From JBASRP01 sp044866075 (GTDB lineage: Bacteria; Actinomycetota; AC-67), in contig JBIOTQ010000002.1 in assembly GCA_044866075.1 (NCBI GenBank), positions 1 through 44,442 on the forward strand: a stretch of DNA of 44,442 nt. Reading direction: 5' to 3'. Below are positions 22,089 to 31,063 of the stretch, in pieces (within the stretch, counting starts at the first letter, position 1; each line of letters starts with the position of its first letter). The position numbers and the translations under genes were made by a program. The notes beneath the pieces were generated by a model. It made no database searches. It saw only the letters and a program-made list of their open reading frames with translations, and was not told the DNA's origin.

Positions 22089-25000
22089 TCAGACGAACCG
22101 TGCGTCCGAGTGCGCCTCGGCCACGATCACGTCGACGCCCGGGGTGCCGCCGGCCGCCGGGTCCAGCAGGACCACGTGGATCGCGCGCACCGTGATGCCT
22201 GTGTGGCCGGGGACGGTTCCGTTTGAGCAGTTGCTTTCCAGCGTCGCGCCGTTGTCGCAGAACTGCTCATTCAGCTTCACGAACCCGATCCCCGGCAGAT
22301 TGATCACTGTGTTCGGCGCCACGGGCAGACTGATCGTCTGCGCTCCGATCTTGAGAGCGACGAACTCCGTCCCGACAGAGTCGGACGTCCGGTTCAGCGC
22401 CGTCGCTGTGCTGTTCGCCTGCGCGCGGACTGCTCTCGCGCTGATCGCGCATTGTCCGGTCATCTCGAGCAGGCACAGGAACTTCACTTCCGCCGAGCTC
22501 GTGGACGTCGTGTTGAGCGGCGTGAAGCCTCCGTTGACGCTCGTGGTCGCCGCCTTAGAGGTGAGAAGCTGGCCGACCACGATCTGGTTCACGGAGTTCG
22601 CGGCCTGCCCGCCCGACGTCGGGATCTCGACCCCGCCGACGAGGATCGGCAGGATCGACGGGTCGGTCAGAACCTGCGCCATGAACGCGTCGCCGCTGAC
22701 GGACTGGTTCGCCTGCGGGCCGCACAGCGTCGTCTGTGGGAAGTCGGCGTGCGCGGTCGCGTGGCCCACGACCACCTCGACCTGACCGGCGACCAGCATG
22801 TTCGTCACGTGGACCCGGATCATGTTGACCGTGATGTCGCCGTTGTAAGTGCCACCCGACGTCCCGGACGGCGTGGAGGTGTTCTTGACCTCCTCGTAGA
22901 TCGCGACATAGCTGCCGACACCGAAGACCGCGGCCGGCAGATCGACACGCGCGCCCGGGAACACGGCCTGCGGGACTCCGAGGACCCTGAGGCCCTCGAT
23001 CGCGGACCCGAGCGAGTTGACGTTGACGGACGTCCCGGTCGCCTCGGCGTTCGCGACGCCACGCACCAGCGTGGCCGTCACCAGGCCGTTGAGGATGTTG
23101 ACGTTCGCCGCCGACCCGACGCTCGTGGCAGCCGCCCGTGCCGGCAGGGCCGTCACGGTCCCCGTCGACACCGATCGCAAGATGTCGGCGTGCAGGATGG
23201 AGCCGGGCGCCGGCTGCGGGACATCGATGGCCGTGAGGAATTGCTTCTGCTCGCTGTTGGATCCGACGCTTCCCTGGGCCGAGTCGACGCTCGTGTGATC
23301 GGGGGCTTCGTCGTTGCCCACCGGCACGGTCAGGTCGAGGCCGAGCAGGGACGAGAAGACGTTCGCGCCCGTGGCGTTGCCGCTCGCGTGCGCCCCAGCC
23401 GGGTTCGGCGTCGGGGTGTTGCCGACGCAGAGCTGGTTCGACGAGACGCCGGCCGGCTTCTCCGTGCTCGCGATCGTCGCGACGTTGCAGATCTGGCACG
23501 CCGTGAGGCTCGTGACGGTGACCGTCATCGTGACGCTGCCGCCGCCGCCCGCCGCAACGGTCCCGATGTTCCAGATGACCGTCGGCAGGTTGGTGGAGTC
23601 GCAGCCACCGGTGCAGGACACGAACGACGTTCCGGCAGGCACGGTCTCGGTGATGACGACGTTGGTCGCCTCCGCGGCACCGGTGTTGGAGTACGTGAGC
23701 GTGTAAGTAATCGTGCCGCCCGAGGTGATCTGGGTCTTGTCCGCCGACTTGACCACGTGCAGATCCGGCGAGGCGTTCACGCACAGCGTGTTGTCGTCCG
23801 AGCCGCCGCCCGTGACGGTCACGTGGTTCACGACCGGGAACTGACCGATCTGGCAGTCCGGGCCCGGCGAGCCGGAGAATGTGCCGATGATCTTGGCCTT
23901 GTAGGTCAGCGTCGTCGTGCCGACGGGGACGTTGACGTTCGTCCACGTGATCGTGTTCCCGTTGTCGACGCCGCCGCCCGTGATGTTCGAGACCTGAAGG
24001 TGCGCCTGGTCGTAGTCGTCGACCACCGTGGTGGCGCCGGCGATGTTCCCGGTGTTGGTCAGCGTGATGGTGTAGGTGACGGTGTCACCGACGTTCGCCG
24101 AGGTCGGGCTGACGGACTTCGACACCGTGATGTTCGCGTGGCCGTTGACGCAGAGGGTCTCGTTGTCGCCGCCCCCGCTGCTGAGGGTCACCATGTTGAT
24201 CACCGGGAACTGCGTCGGGCCGCAGCCGTTGCCGCCCGGCGTCCCGGAGAACGAGCCGACCTTCACCGTTGCGGAGTAGGTGAGCGTCTCCGTGTTCGTC
24301 CCGACGGGCACGACGATGTTCGTCCACTGGATCTTCCCGGCCGTGGGCTGGTTGTTCTGTCCGCCGTCCGAGATCGTCCCGATCGTGAGGTGTGCCTCGT
24401 CGTAGTCGTCCAGGATCGTGATGGTCCCCGGGATGTTCCCCGAGTTGGACAGTTGGATCGTGTACGTGACGGTGTCGCCCTCGTTCGCCGTCGTCGGGTT
24501 GACCGTCTTGACCGCGGTGATGACCGCCTGGCCGTTCACGCACAGGGTGGCGCTCGTGCCGGCCCCATTGCTGAGGGTCACCTGGTTGACGACCGGGAAC
24601 TGGTTCGGCGCACAGCCGCCCGTCCCGGCGCCGCCGCTGAACGGTCCCTTGATCAGTGCGTCGTACTCGAGGACCATGGGGGTGCCGGGCACCACCGTCA
24701 CGTTCGTCCACGTGATCGTGTTCCCGTTATCGACCCCGCCGCCCGTGATGTTCGAGATCGTCAGGTGCGCCTGGTCGTAATCGTCCGTCACGCTCGTGGT
24801 CCCGGGCTGGTTCCCCGAGTTGGTCAGCGTGATCGTGTAGTGAACCGTCTGGCCTACGTTGGCCGACGTCGGGTTCACGCTCTTGGCCGACGTGATGGTG
24901 ACGGACGCGTTCACCGTGGTCGTCGTCTCGTTGGAGTTCTCCGGCGTCTCGGTGTCCGAGTCCACCACCGCAACGTTCTTCACGGTGTTCGCCCCGATGC

Positions 25001-26117
25001 TCCAGCCGCCCGAGTCGAGCGTCACGCGGAAGGTCATCACCCGTGTGTCGCCCGCCGCGACCGATCCCAAGGACCACCGCAGCGGGTCGGCGGTGGTGCC
25101 GGTGCCGGTACAGGCCGGTGTGCACGATCCGGGGACGAGCGTCTGCTTCGCCTGGATAACGTCCGTGACGACGACGCCGGTGGCGGTGACGTTGCCGTCG
25201 TTCGAATAGGTCAGCCGGTACTCGAGCACGTTGCCGGGGCTCGCGGTCGCCGTCGTCCCGAACGTGCCGTTGGCCGTCACGTTGCGGACGGCCTTCGCCA
25301 GGTTGGAGTTCGGGCACTCGCCGACGCTCACCGGCTGCTTCGACGTGCGGTCCTGGAGCTGGGAGTTGATCGAGGTCGAGGACCGCGTCTTCATGTACGC
25401 GCTCGCGAACTGACCGCACGCCACCTCACCGATCGTCCGAGTGAGGTTCAGCGCGGCTTCGCCGAAGTCGCCCGGGATGTGATCGGGGATCGAGTTGGGG
25501 ATGTTGACCGCCCCATCCCACGTGGTTCCCTGAGAACCGACGCTCAGCGACTGGAACGAGCCCGACGTGGCGTTCCCGATCCACTTGTACGCGCCGACGA
25601 TGATCCTCGCGCCGCCGCGCTCCGTGTCGAACGTCAGGACGATGTCGCCGTTGCTGCGCGCGGGCAACTGCGGACAGTTCGGGTTCCCCACCGACGACTG
25701 GTTGAACTCGTAATCCATGTGCGAGTCGCCGTTGTTCTCGGCACGGGTGTAGTTCACGTACACGTACTGCTCCAGCGTTCCGTTCGGCCCGGTGGGGAGC
25801 TTGCGGAATGAGATCTGCCCCGACTTGATATCGACCTTGTTCGGGGAAGAGCTGGCGGTGCAGCTCCACGTCGCCGGCTGATTGTTCTTCGAGCCTCCGC
25901 CGAAACCGTCGTCGGCCGAGCCGCTGGCATCGGCGAAGTTGGTGAGATTTGGCGGCGGTGTACTCCAGTCGATGGGCTCACCCGCCGGCGAATCGATGAG
26001 GTTCCCGTCGATCTCGAAACTGCCGACGGAGCTGCCGGCCCGCGCAGCCGGGGCGATCACACCGAATATCCCGGCGAGCAGACTAGTGACGGCAAGGAAC
26101 ACGACAAGACGTCGCAT
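22089..26117 (-). CDS. Large secreted DUF11-repeat, choice-of-anchor P family protein
   Basis: A 1342-residue secreted protein. ATG 26117 has AAGGGGA upstream and begins a clear signal peptide (RRLVVFLAVTSLLAGIFGVIAPAARA). The first 230 residues include the choice-of-anchor P-like start GSFEIDGNLIDSP. A DUF11-type domain follows (VRNVTANGTFGTTATASPGN), then three near-identical repeats of about 125 residues starting SAKSVNPTSANVGQTV, AVKTVNPTTANEGDTV and VSKSVSPTSANVGDTV, each with two cysteines, then another DUF11 domain (VKSADKTQITSGGTITYTLTYS). The last 400 residues are a choice-of-anchor P-like domain (GANVFSSLLGLDLTVP). No sorting signal or C-terminal helix is visible. A cell-surface or matrix role is likely. 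Confidence 0.85.
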   Translation of the reverse strand: MRRLVVFLAVTSLLAGIFGVIAPAARAGSSVGSFEIDGNLIDSPAGEPIDWSTPPPNLTNFADASGSADDGFGGGSKNNQPATWSCTASSSPNKVDIKSGQISFRKLPTGPNGTLEQYVYVNYTRAENNGDSHMDYEFNQSSVGNPNCPQLPARSNGDIVLTFDTERGGARIIVGAYKWIGNATSGSFQSLSVGSQGTTWDGAVNIPNSIPDHIPGDFGEAALNLTRTIGEVACGQFASAYMKTRSSTSINSQLQDRTSKQPVSVGECPNSNLAKAVRNVTANGTFGTTATASPGNVLEYRLTYSNDGNVTATGVVVTDVIQAKQTLVPGSCTPACTGTGTTADPLRWSLGSVAAGDTRVMTFRVTLDSGGWSIGANTVKNVAVVDSDTETPENSNETTTTVNASVTITSAKSVNPTSANVGQTVHYTITLTNSGNQPGTTSVTDDYDQAHLTISNITGGGVDNGNTITWTNVTVVPGTPMVLEYDALIKGPFSGGAGTGGCAPNQFPVVNQVTLSNGAGTSATLCVNGQAVITAVKTVNPTTANEGDTVTYTIQLSNSGNIPGTITILDDYDEAHLTIGTISDGGQNNQPTAGKIQWTNIVVPVGTNTETLTYSATVKVGSFSGTPGGNGCGPTQFPVINMVTLSSGGGDNETLCVNGHANITVSKSVSPTSANVGDTVTYTITLTNTGNIAGATTVVDDYDQAHLQVSNITGGGVDNGNTITWTNVNVPVGTTTLTYKAKIIGTFSGSPGPDCQIGQFPVVNHVTVTGGGSDDNTLCVNASPDLHVVKSADKTQITSGGTITYTLTYSNTGAAEATNVVITETVPAGTSFVSCTGGCDSTNLPTVIWNIGTVAAGGGGSVTMTVTVTSLTACQICNVATIASTEKPAGVSSNQLCVGNTPTPNPAGAHASGNATGANVFSSLLGLDLTVPVGNDEAPDHTSVDSAQGSVGSNSEQKQFLTAIDVPQPAPGSILHADILRSVSTGTVTALPARAAATSVGSAANVNILNGLVTATLVRGVANAEATGTSVNVNSLGSAIEGLRVLGVPQAVFPGARVDLPAAVFGVGSYVAIYEEVKNTSTPSGTSGGTYNGDITVNMIRVHVTNMLVAGQVEVVVGHATAHADFPQTTLCGPQANQSVSGDAFMAQVLTDPSILPILVGGVEIPTSGGQAANSVNQIVVGQLLTSKAATTSVNGGFTPLNTTSTSSAEVKFLCLLEMTGQCAISARAVRAQANSTATALNRTSDSVGTEFVALKIGAQTISLPVAPNTVINLPGIGFVKLNEQFCDNGATLESNCSNGTVPGHTGITVRAIHVVLLDPAAGGTPGVDVIVAEAHSDARFV

Positions 26118-26277
26118 TGAGCATCCCCTTAATCGACTGTGGTTGGCTTGCCCGTCGATTACGCCGGGACGTCGGGCGTTACCTGTCGAATCCAACTGGA
26201 CCTTTGCGCCATACCTTCCTTAGCGGTACCGCGCGGGGGTTCTCTGCCACGAGACTCCGAGAAATCGGCTCAGGCGG
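26118..26277. other. Divergent intergenic region, long leader of the repeat-protein gene
   Basis: About 160 bases between divergent genes. On the minus strand it would form the leader of the repeat-protein gene, with complementary GCCCG/CGGGC arms near 26153-26180 and an AAGGGGA ribosome site. I could not match a known riboswitch. Confidence 0.3.
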
Positions 26278-26283
26278 TACCAT
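26278..26283 (+). promoter_or_regulatory. -10 box TACCAT, leaderless start at 26293
   Basis: The box lies nine bases before the ATG of the cytidylyltransferase gene. Confidence 0.5.
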
Positions 26284-26292
26284 CCCTGCGCC

Positions 26293-27018
26293 ATGAGCTC
26301 CGGTGTGAGAACCGTCATCCTTTGCGGCGGCAAGGGGACCCGCGCGTACCCACACACAACGGAGGTTCCGAAACCGTTACTCGAAGTCGCCGGCCGCCCC
26401 GTGCTCCAGCACGTGATGGAGATTTACGCCGAGCAGGGGTTCCGCTCGTTCATCCTGTCCGCGGGCTTCAAAGCGGACCTGATCCGCGCGTTCGCAGACG
26501 AGATGCCGCACGCGTGGGACATCGACGTCGTCGACACCGGTGTGGACACCAACACCGGGGGCCGCGTCATCGGCGTGCGGGATCGCGTCGGCGACACGTT
26601 CTTCGCGACGTACGCCGACGGGCTGGGAGACATCGACCTAAACGAGCTGCTCGCGTTCCACACCGGCCATGCCGGTGCGGCGACGCTGACGACGGTACCG
26701 CTCCCGTCTCAGTACGGGACGATCGAGCAGGCGCCAGACGGACGGGTGGAAAAGTTCCGGGAGAAGCCGGTTCTCGCCGATCACTGGATCAACGGCGGAT
26801 TCTTCGTCTTCGATCGCCGGGCTTTCGATCGATGGCAGGGTGAGGACCTCGAGCGTGAGGTGCTGCCCGCGCTCGGCGCGGCAGGAGAGCTGTACGCCTA
26901 CCGGCACGCCGGCTTCTGGAAGTCGATGGACACGTACAAGGACGCGCTCGACCTAAGCGCGCTGTCGAAGGACGGCAGGCACCCTTGGGATCGGTCCGTG
27001 ACCGGCGCGTCCTCGTAA
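26293..27018 (+). CDS. rfbF: Glucose-1-phosphate cytidylyltransferase
   Basis: A 241-residue nucleotidyltransferase. The signature ILCGGKGTRAYPHTTEVPKP is the activation loop, and VDTGVDTNTGGRV, FATYADGLGDIDLNELLAFH and AGFWKSMDTYKDAL are characteristic of RfbF, which makes CDP-glucose from CTP and glucose 1-phosphate. The product feeds CDP-linked 3,6-dideoxyhexose-type sugars through a 4,6-dehydratase. Its last 22 codons and the following bases are repeated 1039 bases downstream, just before the SDR gene, see the repeat entries. It probably once overlapped the start of an SDR gene directly. Confidence 0.88.
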   Translation: MSSGVRTVILCGGKGTRAYPHTTEVPKPLLEVAGRPVLQHVMEIYAEQGFRSFILSAGFKADLIRAFADEMPHAWDIDVVDTGVDTNTGGRVIGVRDRVGDTFFATYADGLGDIDLNELLAFHTGHAGAATLTTVPLPSQYGTIEQAPDGRVEKFREKPVLADHWINGGFFVFDRRAFDRWQGEDLEREVLPALGAAGELYAYRHAGFWKSMDTYKDALDLSALSKDGRHPWDRSVTGASS

Positions 27019-27029
27019 CGGGTACGGAT
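26949..27029 (+). repeat. rfbF/SDR junction repeat, copy A
   Basis: This 81-base stretch aligns without gaps to 27988-28068 at 64 of 81 positions. In one frame both copies encode the rfbF C-terminus (DLSALSKDGRHPW here, DLSALAKDWRYPW there, both ending ASS-stop); in a second frame both encode the SDR N-terminus (GSVRDRRVLVTGTD here, GSVRDARVLVTGGD there). Copy A keeps rfbF intact and breaks off the SDR gene after about 15 codons. Confidence 0.85.
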
Positions 27030-27899
27030 TCACTTCCAGAAACTGAGGTCTCGTTGGAGCCAGTCCCCGAGCGCGGCGTTGTCGGAAGCGAAGTAGTCGG
27101 CAAGCTCCTGCCGGACCCCGGGCTCGAGCTCCGGCGGTGAGCGGCCTTCGCGTGTGAAGAGGTGCCGGATGCCAGACCATCCTCTGGGGGATATTCGTTC
27201 GATCGTTCGCGAAACCTTCGGCCGGGCGAGGATCCTCCAGAGAGGCAGCATGCGAGCTTCGCGGTATGTATTCGTTACGTAGGCGTCCTCGCGTGGGACG
27301 GCATGTTCGTCGACGCCGATGTGCCGGCAGAGTGCGCGGAAGACCGCTGCTCGATCCTGGACGAGATCGTCGAGCAGCAGCACGAGGAGCTTTTCGCGAT
27401 CGAAATGCTCGGTGAGCTCCTCGAGCTGCGGAAGGTAGCGGCTCATAGCGAGGTAGTAGGGGAAAAGTTGGCCGTCAGGCGCTCGTAGCTCGTCTCGAAC
27501 GGCGTCGCGAAACGACCTTCGCTCCAGCGCGTAGTACCGCGCATGAAGGTAATGCGAGTACGCGCGGTCGATGGGGTTGCGAAGGATGGCGATGAGCTGC
27601 GCGTCGGGAACGATCCTCGCCATCCGAGGTTTGGCTTCTCTGGAGAAAAGGTAGGACGGTGAGGCCTCTCCGATGGCCTTGTAACCCTTTCCCGCCGCGA
27701 ACAGGCTTGCATACCATTCGACCCCGCGACCGAACGGACCGTGATTCGTGAAGAAATCGATCTCCTTCATGGGGGGGACGAAGACGTCCGGATGACTTCG
27801 CAGGTAGTGCCAAAGGGTGGTCGTTCCCGACTTCGGGGCGCCGATAATGAGGAAAGTTGGCAGCGTCAGTCCTAGGGGAGAGGCAGTCGGGTCACTCAT
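27030..27899 (-). CDS. Sulfotransferase domain protein
   Basis: A 289-residue PAPS-dependent sulfotransferase of the heparan N-sulfotransferase-like group. The 5'-phosphate loop is IGAPKSGTTTLWHYL and the 3'-phosphate motif is AILRNPIDRAYSHYLH. It should transfer sulfate to a carbohydrate; the acceptor is unknown. ATG 27899 has a TACCAT box nine bases upstream, so it carries its own promoter. The stop codon starts on the base after repeat copy A ends, and the gene with its promoter fits inside the segment between the two repeat copies, so it looks like an inserted cassette. Confidence 0.88.
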   Translation of the reverse strand: MSDPTASPLGLTLPTFLIIGAPKSGTTTLWHYLRSHPDVFVPPMKEIDFFTNHGPFGRGVEWYASLFAAGKGYKAIGEASPSYLFSREAKPRMARIVPDAQLIAILRNPIDRAYSHYLHARYYALERRSFRDAVRDELRAPDGQLFPYYLAMSRYLPQLEELTEHFDREKLLVLLLDDLVQDRAAVFRALCRHIGVDEHAVPREDAYVTNTYREARMLPLWRILARPKVSRTIERISPRGWSGIRHLFTREGRSPPELEPGVRQELADYFASDNAALGDWLQRDLSFWK

Positions 27900-27908
27900 G
27901 GTTTCCGC

Positions 27909-27914
27909 ATGGTA
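27909..27914 (-). promoter_or_regulatory. -10 box TACCAT, leaderless sulfotransferase
   Basis: The box lies nine bases before the ATG at 27899. Confidence 0.5.
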
Positions 27915-27971
27915 TTAGATGATCTTGGAGGCTTTACCGCACTGCGCGTGGACCTCACCCGGACGACTCGG

Positions 27972-27977
27972 TACCAT
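27972..27977 (+). promoter_or_regulatory. -10 box TACCAT for the SDR gene
   Basis: It lies just upstream of repeat copy B and would start transcription near 27984, giving a leader of about 40 bases that consists of the old rfbF 3' end. Confidence 0.35.
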
Positions 27978-27987
27978 CGCTGCCGCC

Positions 27988-28068
27988 CGATCTGAGCGCG
28001 CTGGCGAAGGATTGGAGGTATCCGTGGGTTCGGTTCGTGACGCGCGCGTCCTCGTAACAGGCGGGGAT
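27988..28068 (+). repeat. rfbF/SDR junction repeat, copy B
   Basis: Counterpart of 26949-27029. It holds the last 22 codons of an rfbF-like gene with the same stop position, detached from any rfbF body, and runs into the intact SDR gene starting at 28024. Confidence 0.85.
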
Positions 28069-28998
28069 GGGTTCATCGGCTCGCACGTGACGCACCGGCT
28101 CGTCGCGGAGGGCGCCGAGGTGCATGTCCTGACGAGCGAGGTCTCGTCGGTCTATCCGCAGCGGCTCGTCGACCTGCGCGGCTCGATCACCATCCACGAG
28201 GGCAACCTCATGGACCGTAGTGCCATGGACGCGCTCGTGCGCACGGCGAAACCGATGTACATCTTCCATCTCGGCGCCTACACGCACGTCGGAAAGTCGT
28301 GGCAGCGCGTCGACGAATGTATCCAAGCCAACATCCAGGGAACGGTGAACCTCCTGCAGGCGCTGGCCGACTCGGGATACGAGCGATTCGTCAACACCGG
28401 CACGAGCGAGATCTACGGCGACATCGACGTGCCCTTCCGGGAGGATGCCGTCGTCAATCCGATCTCGCCCTACTCCGTATCCAAGTACGCCGCCGAACGC
28501 TTCTGTCGTCTCTTCCAGCGCGCGTACGGATGGCCGATCGTGATGCTGCGGCCGTTCAACGCCTACGGTCCTGCGCAGAGTCCCGACCGGGTGATCCCCG
28601 AGACCATCGTGCGCGCGTTGCGTAAGGAAGAGCTGGCGATGACGCAAGCCCGCCAGACGCGCGAGTTCAACTTCGCCGAGGATCTCGCCGCCGGCTTCGT
28701 GCTGGCGGCGACGACGGACGGTGTCGAGGGAGAGATCATCAACCTCGGGTGCGGCGAGGAGATCTCGATGCGCAACGTCGCCACGATGATCCTAGACATC
28801 ATGGGCAACCCGATCGAAGCGCAGTTCGGCGCGCTCCCCGAAAGGCCGACCGAGATCATGCGCATGTACTGCGACTCGACGAAAGCGCGCGCACTCCTCG
28901 GCTGGGCGCCGAAGCACTCCTTGCGCGACGGGCTCGCGAAGACGATCGAGTGGTACCGGCGGGAGCTCGAGGCCCCCGGCTCGCCCTACGTCCCCTAG
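28024..28998 (+). CDS. NAD-dependent epimerase/dehydratase (extended SDR)
   Basis: A 324-residue nucleotide-sugar SDR. The Rossmann motif is VTGGDGFIGSH, the catalytic residues are in TSEIYGD and YSVSKYAAER, and the C-terminal NFAEDLAAGFV and INLGCGEEIS fit the GDP-mannose/CDP-glucose dehydratase-epimerase group. The GTG at 28024 has GGAGG six bases upstream. It lies inside junction repeat B. Its partner by descent is rfbF, so a CDP-sugar substrate is a reasonable inference, although a 4,6-dehydratase versus epimerase role cannot be fixed. Confidence 0.88.
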   Translation: MGSVRDARVLVTGGDGFIGSHVTHRLVAEGAEVHVLTSEVSSVYPQRLVDLRGSITIHEGNLMDRSAMDALVRTAKPMYIFHLGAYTHVGKSWQRVDECIQANIQGTVNLLQALADSGYERFVNTGTSEIYGDIDVPFREDAVVNPISPYSVSKYAAERFCRLFQRAYGWPIVMLRPFNAYGPAQSPDRVIPETIVRALRKEELAMTQARQTREFNFAEDLAAGFVLAATTDGVEGEIINLGCGEEISMRNVATMILDIMGNPIEAQFGALPERPTEIMRMYCDSTKARALLGWAPKHSLRDGLAKTIEWYRRELEAPGSPYVP

Positions 28999-30395
28999 AT
29001 GTAACCGAGGGCCCGGAGGCGTTCCTCGAGCGCGGCCGATTCGGCGTCGGTATCGCCCTCTCCGGCCTCTGCCTGGGCCGGAACCATCGCGTCGATGTCT
29101 TCGATCGCGAGACGCATCGAGGCAACGAGACCCGGCGGCGCGCCGTGCCCATCCGGCGGGAGCGGCGCCGACTCCGACGGGTCGGCCCCGATGTCGTAGA
29201 GCCGTTCCCCCGTGCGGTCGCGGACCAGCTTCCACCGGCCGTCGGTTGCACAGCTCATCGGATCCGCGATGCGGCGGATCGCCTCCTCGGGAACGCCCCA
29301 TCCGCGCGCCAGCGCCTCACTCTCGGGCAGGAGGATCTGGCCGGCGACCTGGCTCACGGCGAACCCGCGCTGCAACGGCTCGTCGTGCCAGGGATGATCC
29401 GCGATGCCGAGAGCGTCCGCAACGAGTGACGGCAGATGCGCCAGGCTCGTCAGCGGCGGTGTCGCGACGGGAGAGGAGAAGACCATCGGCACGCTGATGA
29501 GTCGCTGGTCCATCGAGAGCTCGTGTCCGATCAGACCGTTCTCACCGAGGTTCTCGCCGTGATCCGAGGTGACGACCACGAGCGTCTCTTCGAGGAGCCC
29601 GCGCTCATCGAGCGCCTCGAGCATCCAGCCGATCCAATCGTCCAACAGCCGGATCGAGCGCGCGTACAGGTGCCGCATGCGCCTCTCGGCCGCATCGTCG
29701 ATCGCGAGCTCGCCGACGCAAACGCGATAGATGCCTTCGGCGGTCTGATACAGCGACGCGTCACGCGCGGCACGGATGCGATCGAGGCCGCCGAGATCGT
29801 TGTAGGGCTTCGGCGGCATGTACGGCGAGTGGCACTCCATCAGGTTGACGAACCAGAAAAACGGCCTTTCGTCTTTCTCGGCCAGCCACGCGGTGAGGAT
29901 CTCGCGCGCCGCTGCGGCGCCGGAATCCGCCGACGCCCGCAGCGCCTCGCGCAGCCACGCGAAACGAGAGCGCAGCCCCCGGCCCCGCTGCGTGCGCTCG
30001 TTCCGTAGGGAGATGAACCGATCGAAGCCCGTGCCGAACCCGTGGATCTCATGGATCCACGGGTTCGCGCTGATCGCCGCGGTGGCGAATCCGCGGTCCC
30101 GGAGGACCGAGGCGAGGACGCGATCGGCGTTGGCTTCGAGGATGGGAAGCGAGTTCAGTCCGACGCGTGAGCCGATCTTCTTGCCGCCGGTCAGGCCGAG
30201 CGGTCCCGGGAGCAGGCCCGTGAACAGCGAGGCGTGCGACGGCAGCGTCCAGTTCGACGGCGCCACGACGGTTTGCACCATCGAGCCACGCCGCGCGAGG
30301 TCGGCGATCGCCGGCGTCGCGTCCGCTGCCGCGCCGTAGGGCGTGAAAGCGTCCGCGCGGGCGGTGTCGAAGACGATCAGGATCAGGTTTCGCAT
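28995..30395 (-). CDS. Sulfatase-like hydrolase/transferase (alkaline phosphatase superfamily)
   Basis: A 466-residue alkaline-phosphatase superfamily protein. Metal-binding signatures are LIVFDTARAD (Asp10) and VVTSDHGENLGE. The nucleophile region reads NWTLPSHASLFTG: the position occupied by Cys or Ser in true sulfatases (C/S-x-P-x-R, converted to formylglycine) is Thr50. It therefore should not be assumed to be a sulfatase; a phosphodiesterase or phospho-group transferase is as likely. ATG 30395 directly follows the stop of the acyltransferase gene. It lies in a minus-strand operon with two acyltransferases and a methyltransferase. Confidence 0.85.
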   Translation of the reverse strand: MRNLILIVFDTARADAFTPYGAAADATPAIADLARRGSMVQTVVAPSNWTLPSHASLFTGLLPGPLGLTGGKKIGSRVGLNSLPILEANADRVLASVLRDRGFATAAISANPWIHEIHGFGTGFDRFISLRNERTQRGRGLRSRFAWLREALRASADSGAAAAREILTAWLAEKDERPFFWFVNLMECHSPYMPPKPYNDLGGLDRIRAARDASLYQTAEGIYRVCVGELAIDDAAERRMRHLYARSIRLLDDWIGWMLEALDERGLLEETLVVVTSDHGENLGENGLIGHELSMDQRLISVPMVFSSPVATPPLTSLAHLPSLVADALGIADHPWHDEPLQRGFAVSQVAGQILLPESEALARGWGVPEEAIRRIADPMSCATDGRWKLVRDRTGERLYDIGADPSESAPLPPDGHGAPPGLVASMRLAIEDIDAMVPAQAEAGEGDTDAESAALEERLRALGYI

Positions 30396-30397
30396 CG

Positions 30398-31063
30398 CTA
30401 CATCGGCCCGGCTCCGCGGACGGGCCGGACGTCGACCCAGACACCGCTCGCGTCGTCGTAACGGCGGATCGGTGTTGCGGGATCTCCGGCCACGACCGTC
30501 CGCGGCGGGACGTCGTCGCGGACGACGGCGGCCGCGCCGACGTACGCGTTTTCGCCGATCGTCACCCCGGGCAAGATCGTGACCCGGACGCCGATGTGCG
30601 TCCCACGCCCGATACGAACGGGCATCGGCGTCGCGAGCGGCTGCTGCTGGATCGGCGTGTCCGGCAGGTCGTACCGGTAGTGGGTATCGGCGATGGCGAC
30701 CCCGTCGCCGATGAGCACCTCGTCCTCGATCGTGACGCTGCCGGCGCACACCAGTTTGAAGAAGCGGTTGATACTCGTCCCGCGGCCGATCTCGAGCCGC
30801 GGTGCCGGCGATTCCGGTTGCGGCGCGACAAGCAGCCAGGCGTGTTCGTGGATCGTGACAGCGTCCCCGATGTGGATGTACTCGGGGCCTTGGACGCGGA
30901 CCGGCGGGATCAGGATGGATCCCCGCCCGAACGAAGCGAACGCGCGCGGCGGGGGGGCCATCAGGCCGCGCCCGGCGTCGCCCCAGAGACGACGCATGTT
31001 CCGCCGCTCGGCGCGGATCTTGAGCACGGCGCGAACCTCTCGCAGTCCACGCATGGCGGTCAT
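30398..31063 (-). CDS. Left-handed beta-helix acyltransferase, copy 2
   Basis: A 221-residue hexapeptide-repeat acyltransferase. Repeats are visible through IHIGDAVTIHEHAWL, VTIEDEVLIGDGVAIADTHY and VRIGRGTHIGVRVTILPGVTIGENAYVGAAAVV; the active-site His is likely in DTHY. It is a tandem paralogue of the next upstream gene. Its ATG overlaps that gene's stop in an ATGA, so the two are coupled. It probably acetylates a sugar in glycan assembly. Confidence 0.87.
   Translation of the reverse strand: MTAMRGLREVRAVLKIRAERRNMRRLWGDAGRGLMAPPPRAFASFGRGSILIPPVRVQGPEYIHIGDAVTIHEHAWLLVAPQPESPAPRLEIGRGTSINRFFKLVCAGSVTIEDEVLIGDGVAIADTHYRYDLPDTPIQQQPLATPMPVRIGRGTHIGVRVTILPGVTIGENAYVGAAAVVRDDVPPRTVVAGDPATPIRRYDDASGVWVDVRPVRGAGPM

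Noticed and set aside
22452..25811. Open frame of 1119 codons on the plus strand, opposite the large secreted repeat protein
   Set aside because: No signal, no family features, Arg/Val/Asp-rich shadow composition; the minus-strand product has a signal peptide, repeats and a terminator.
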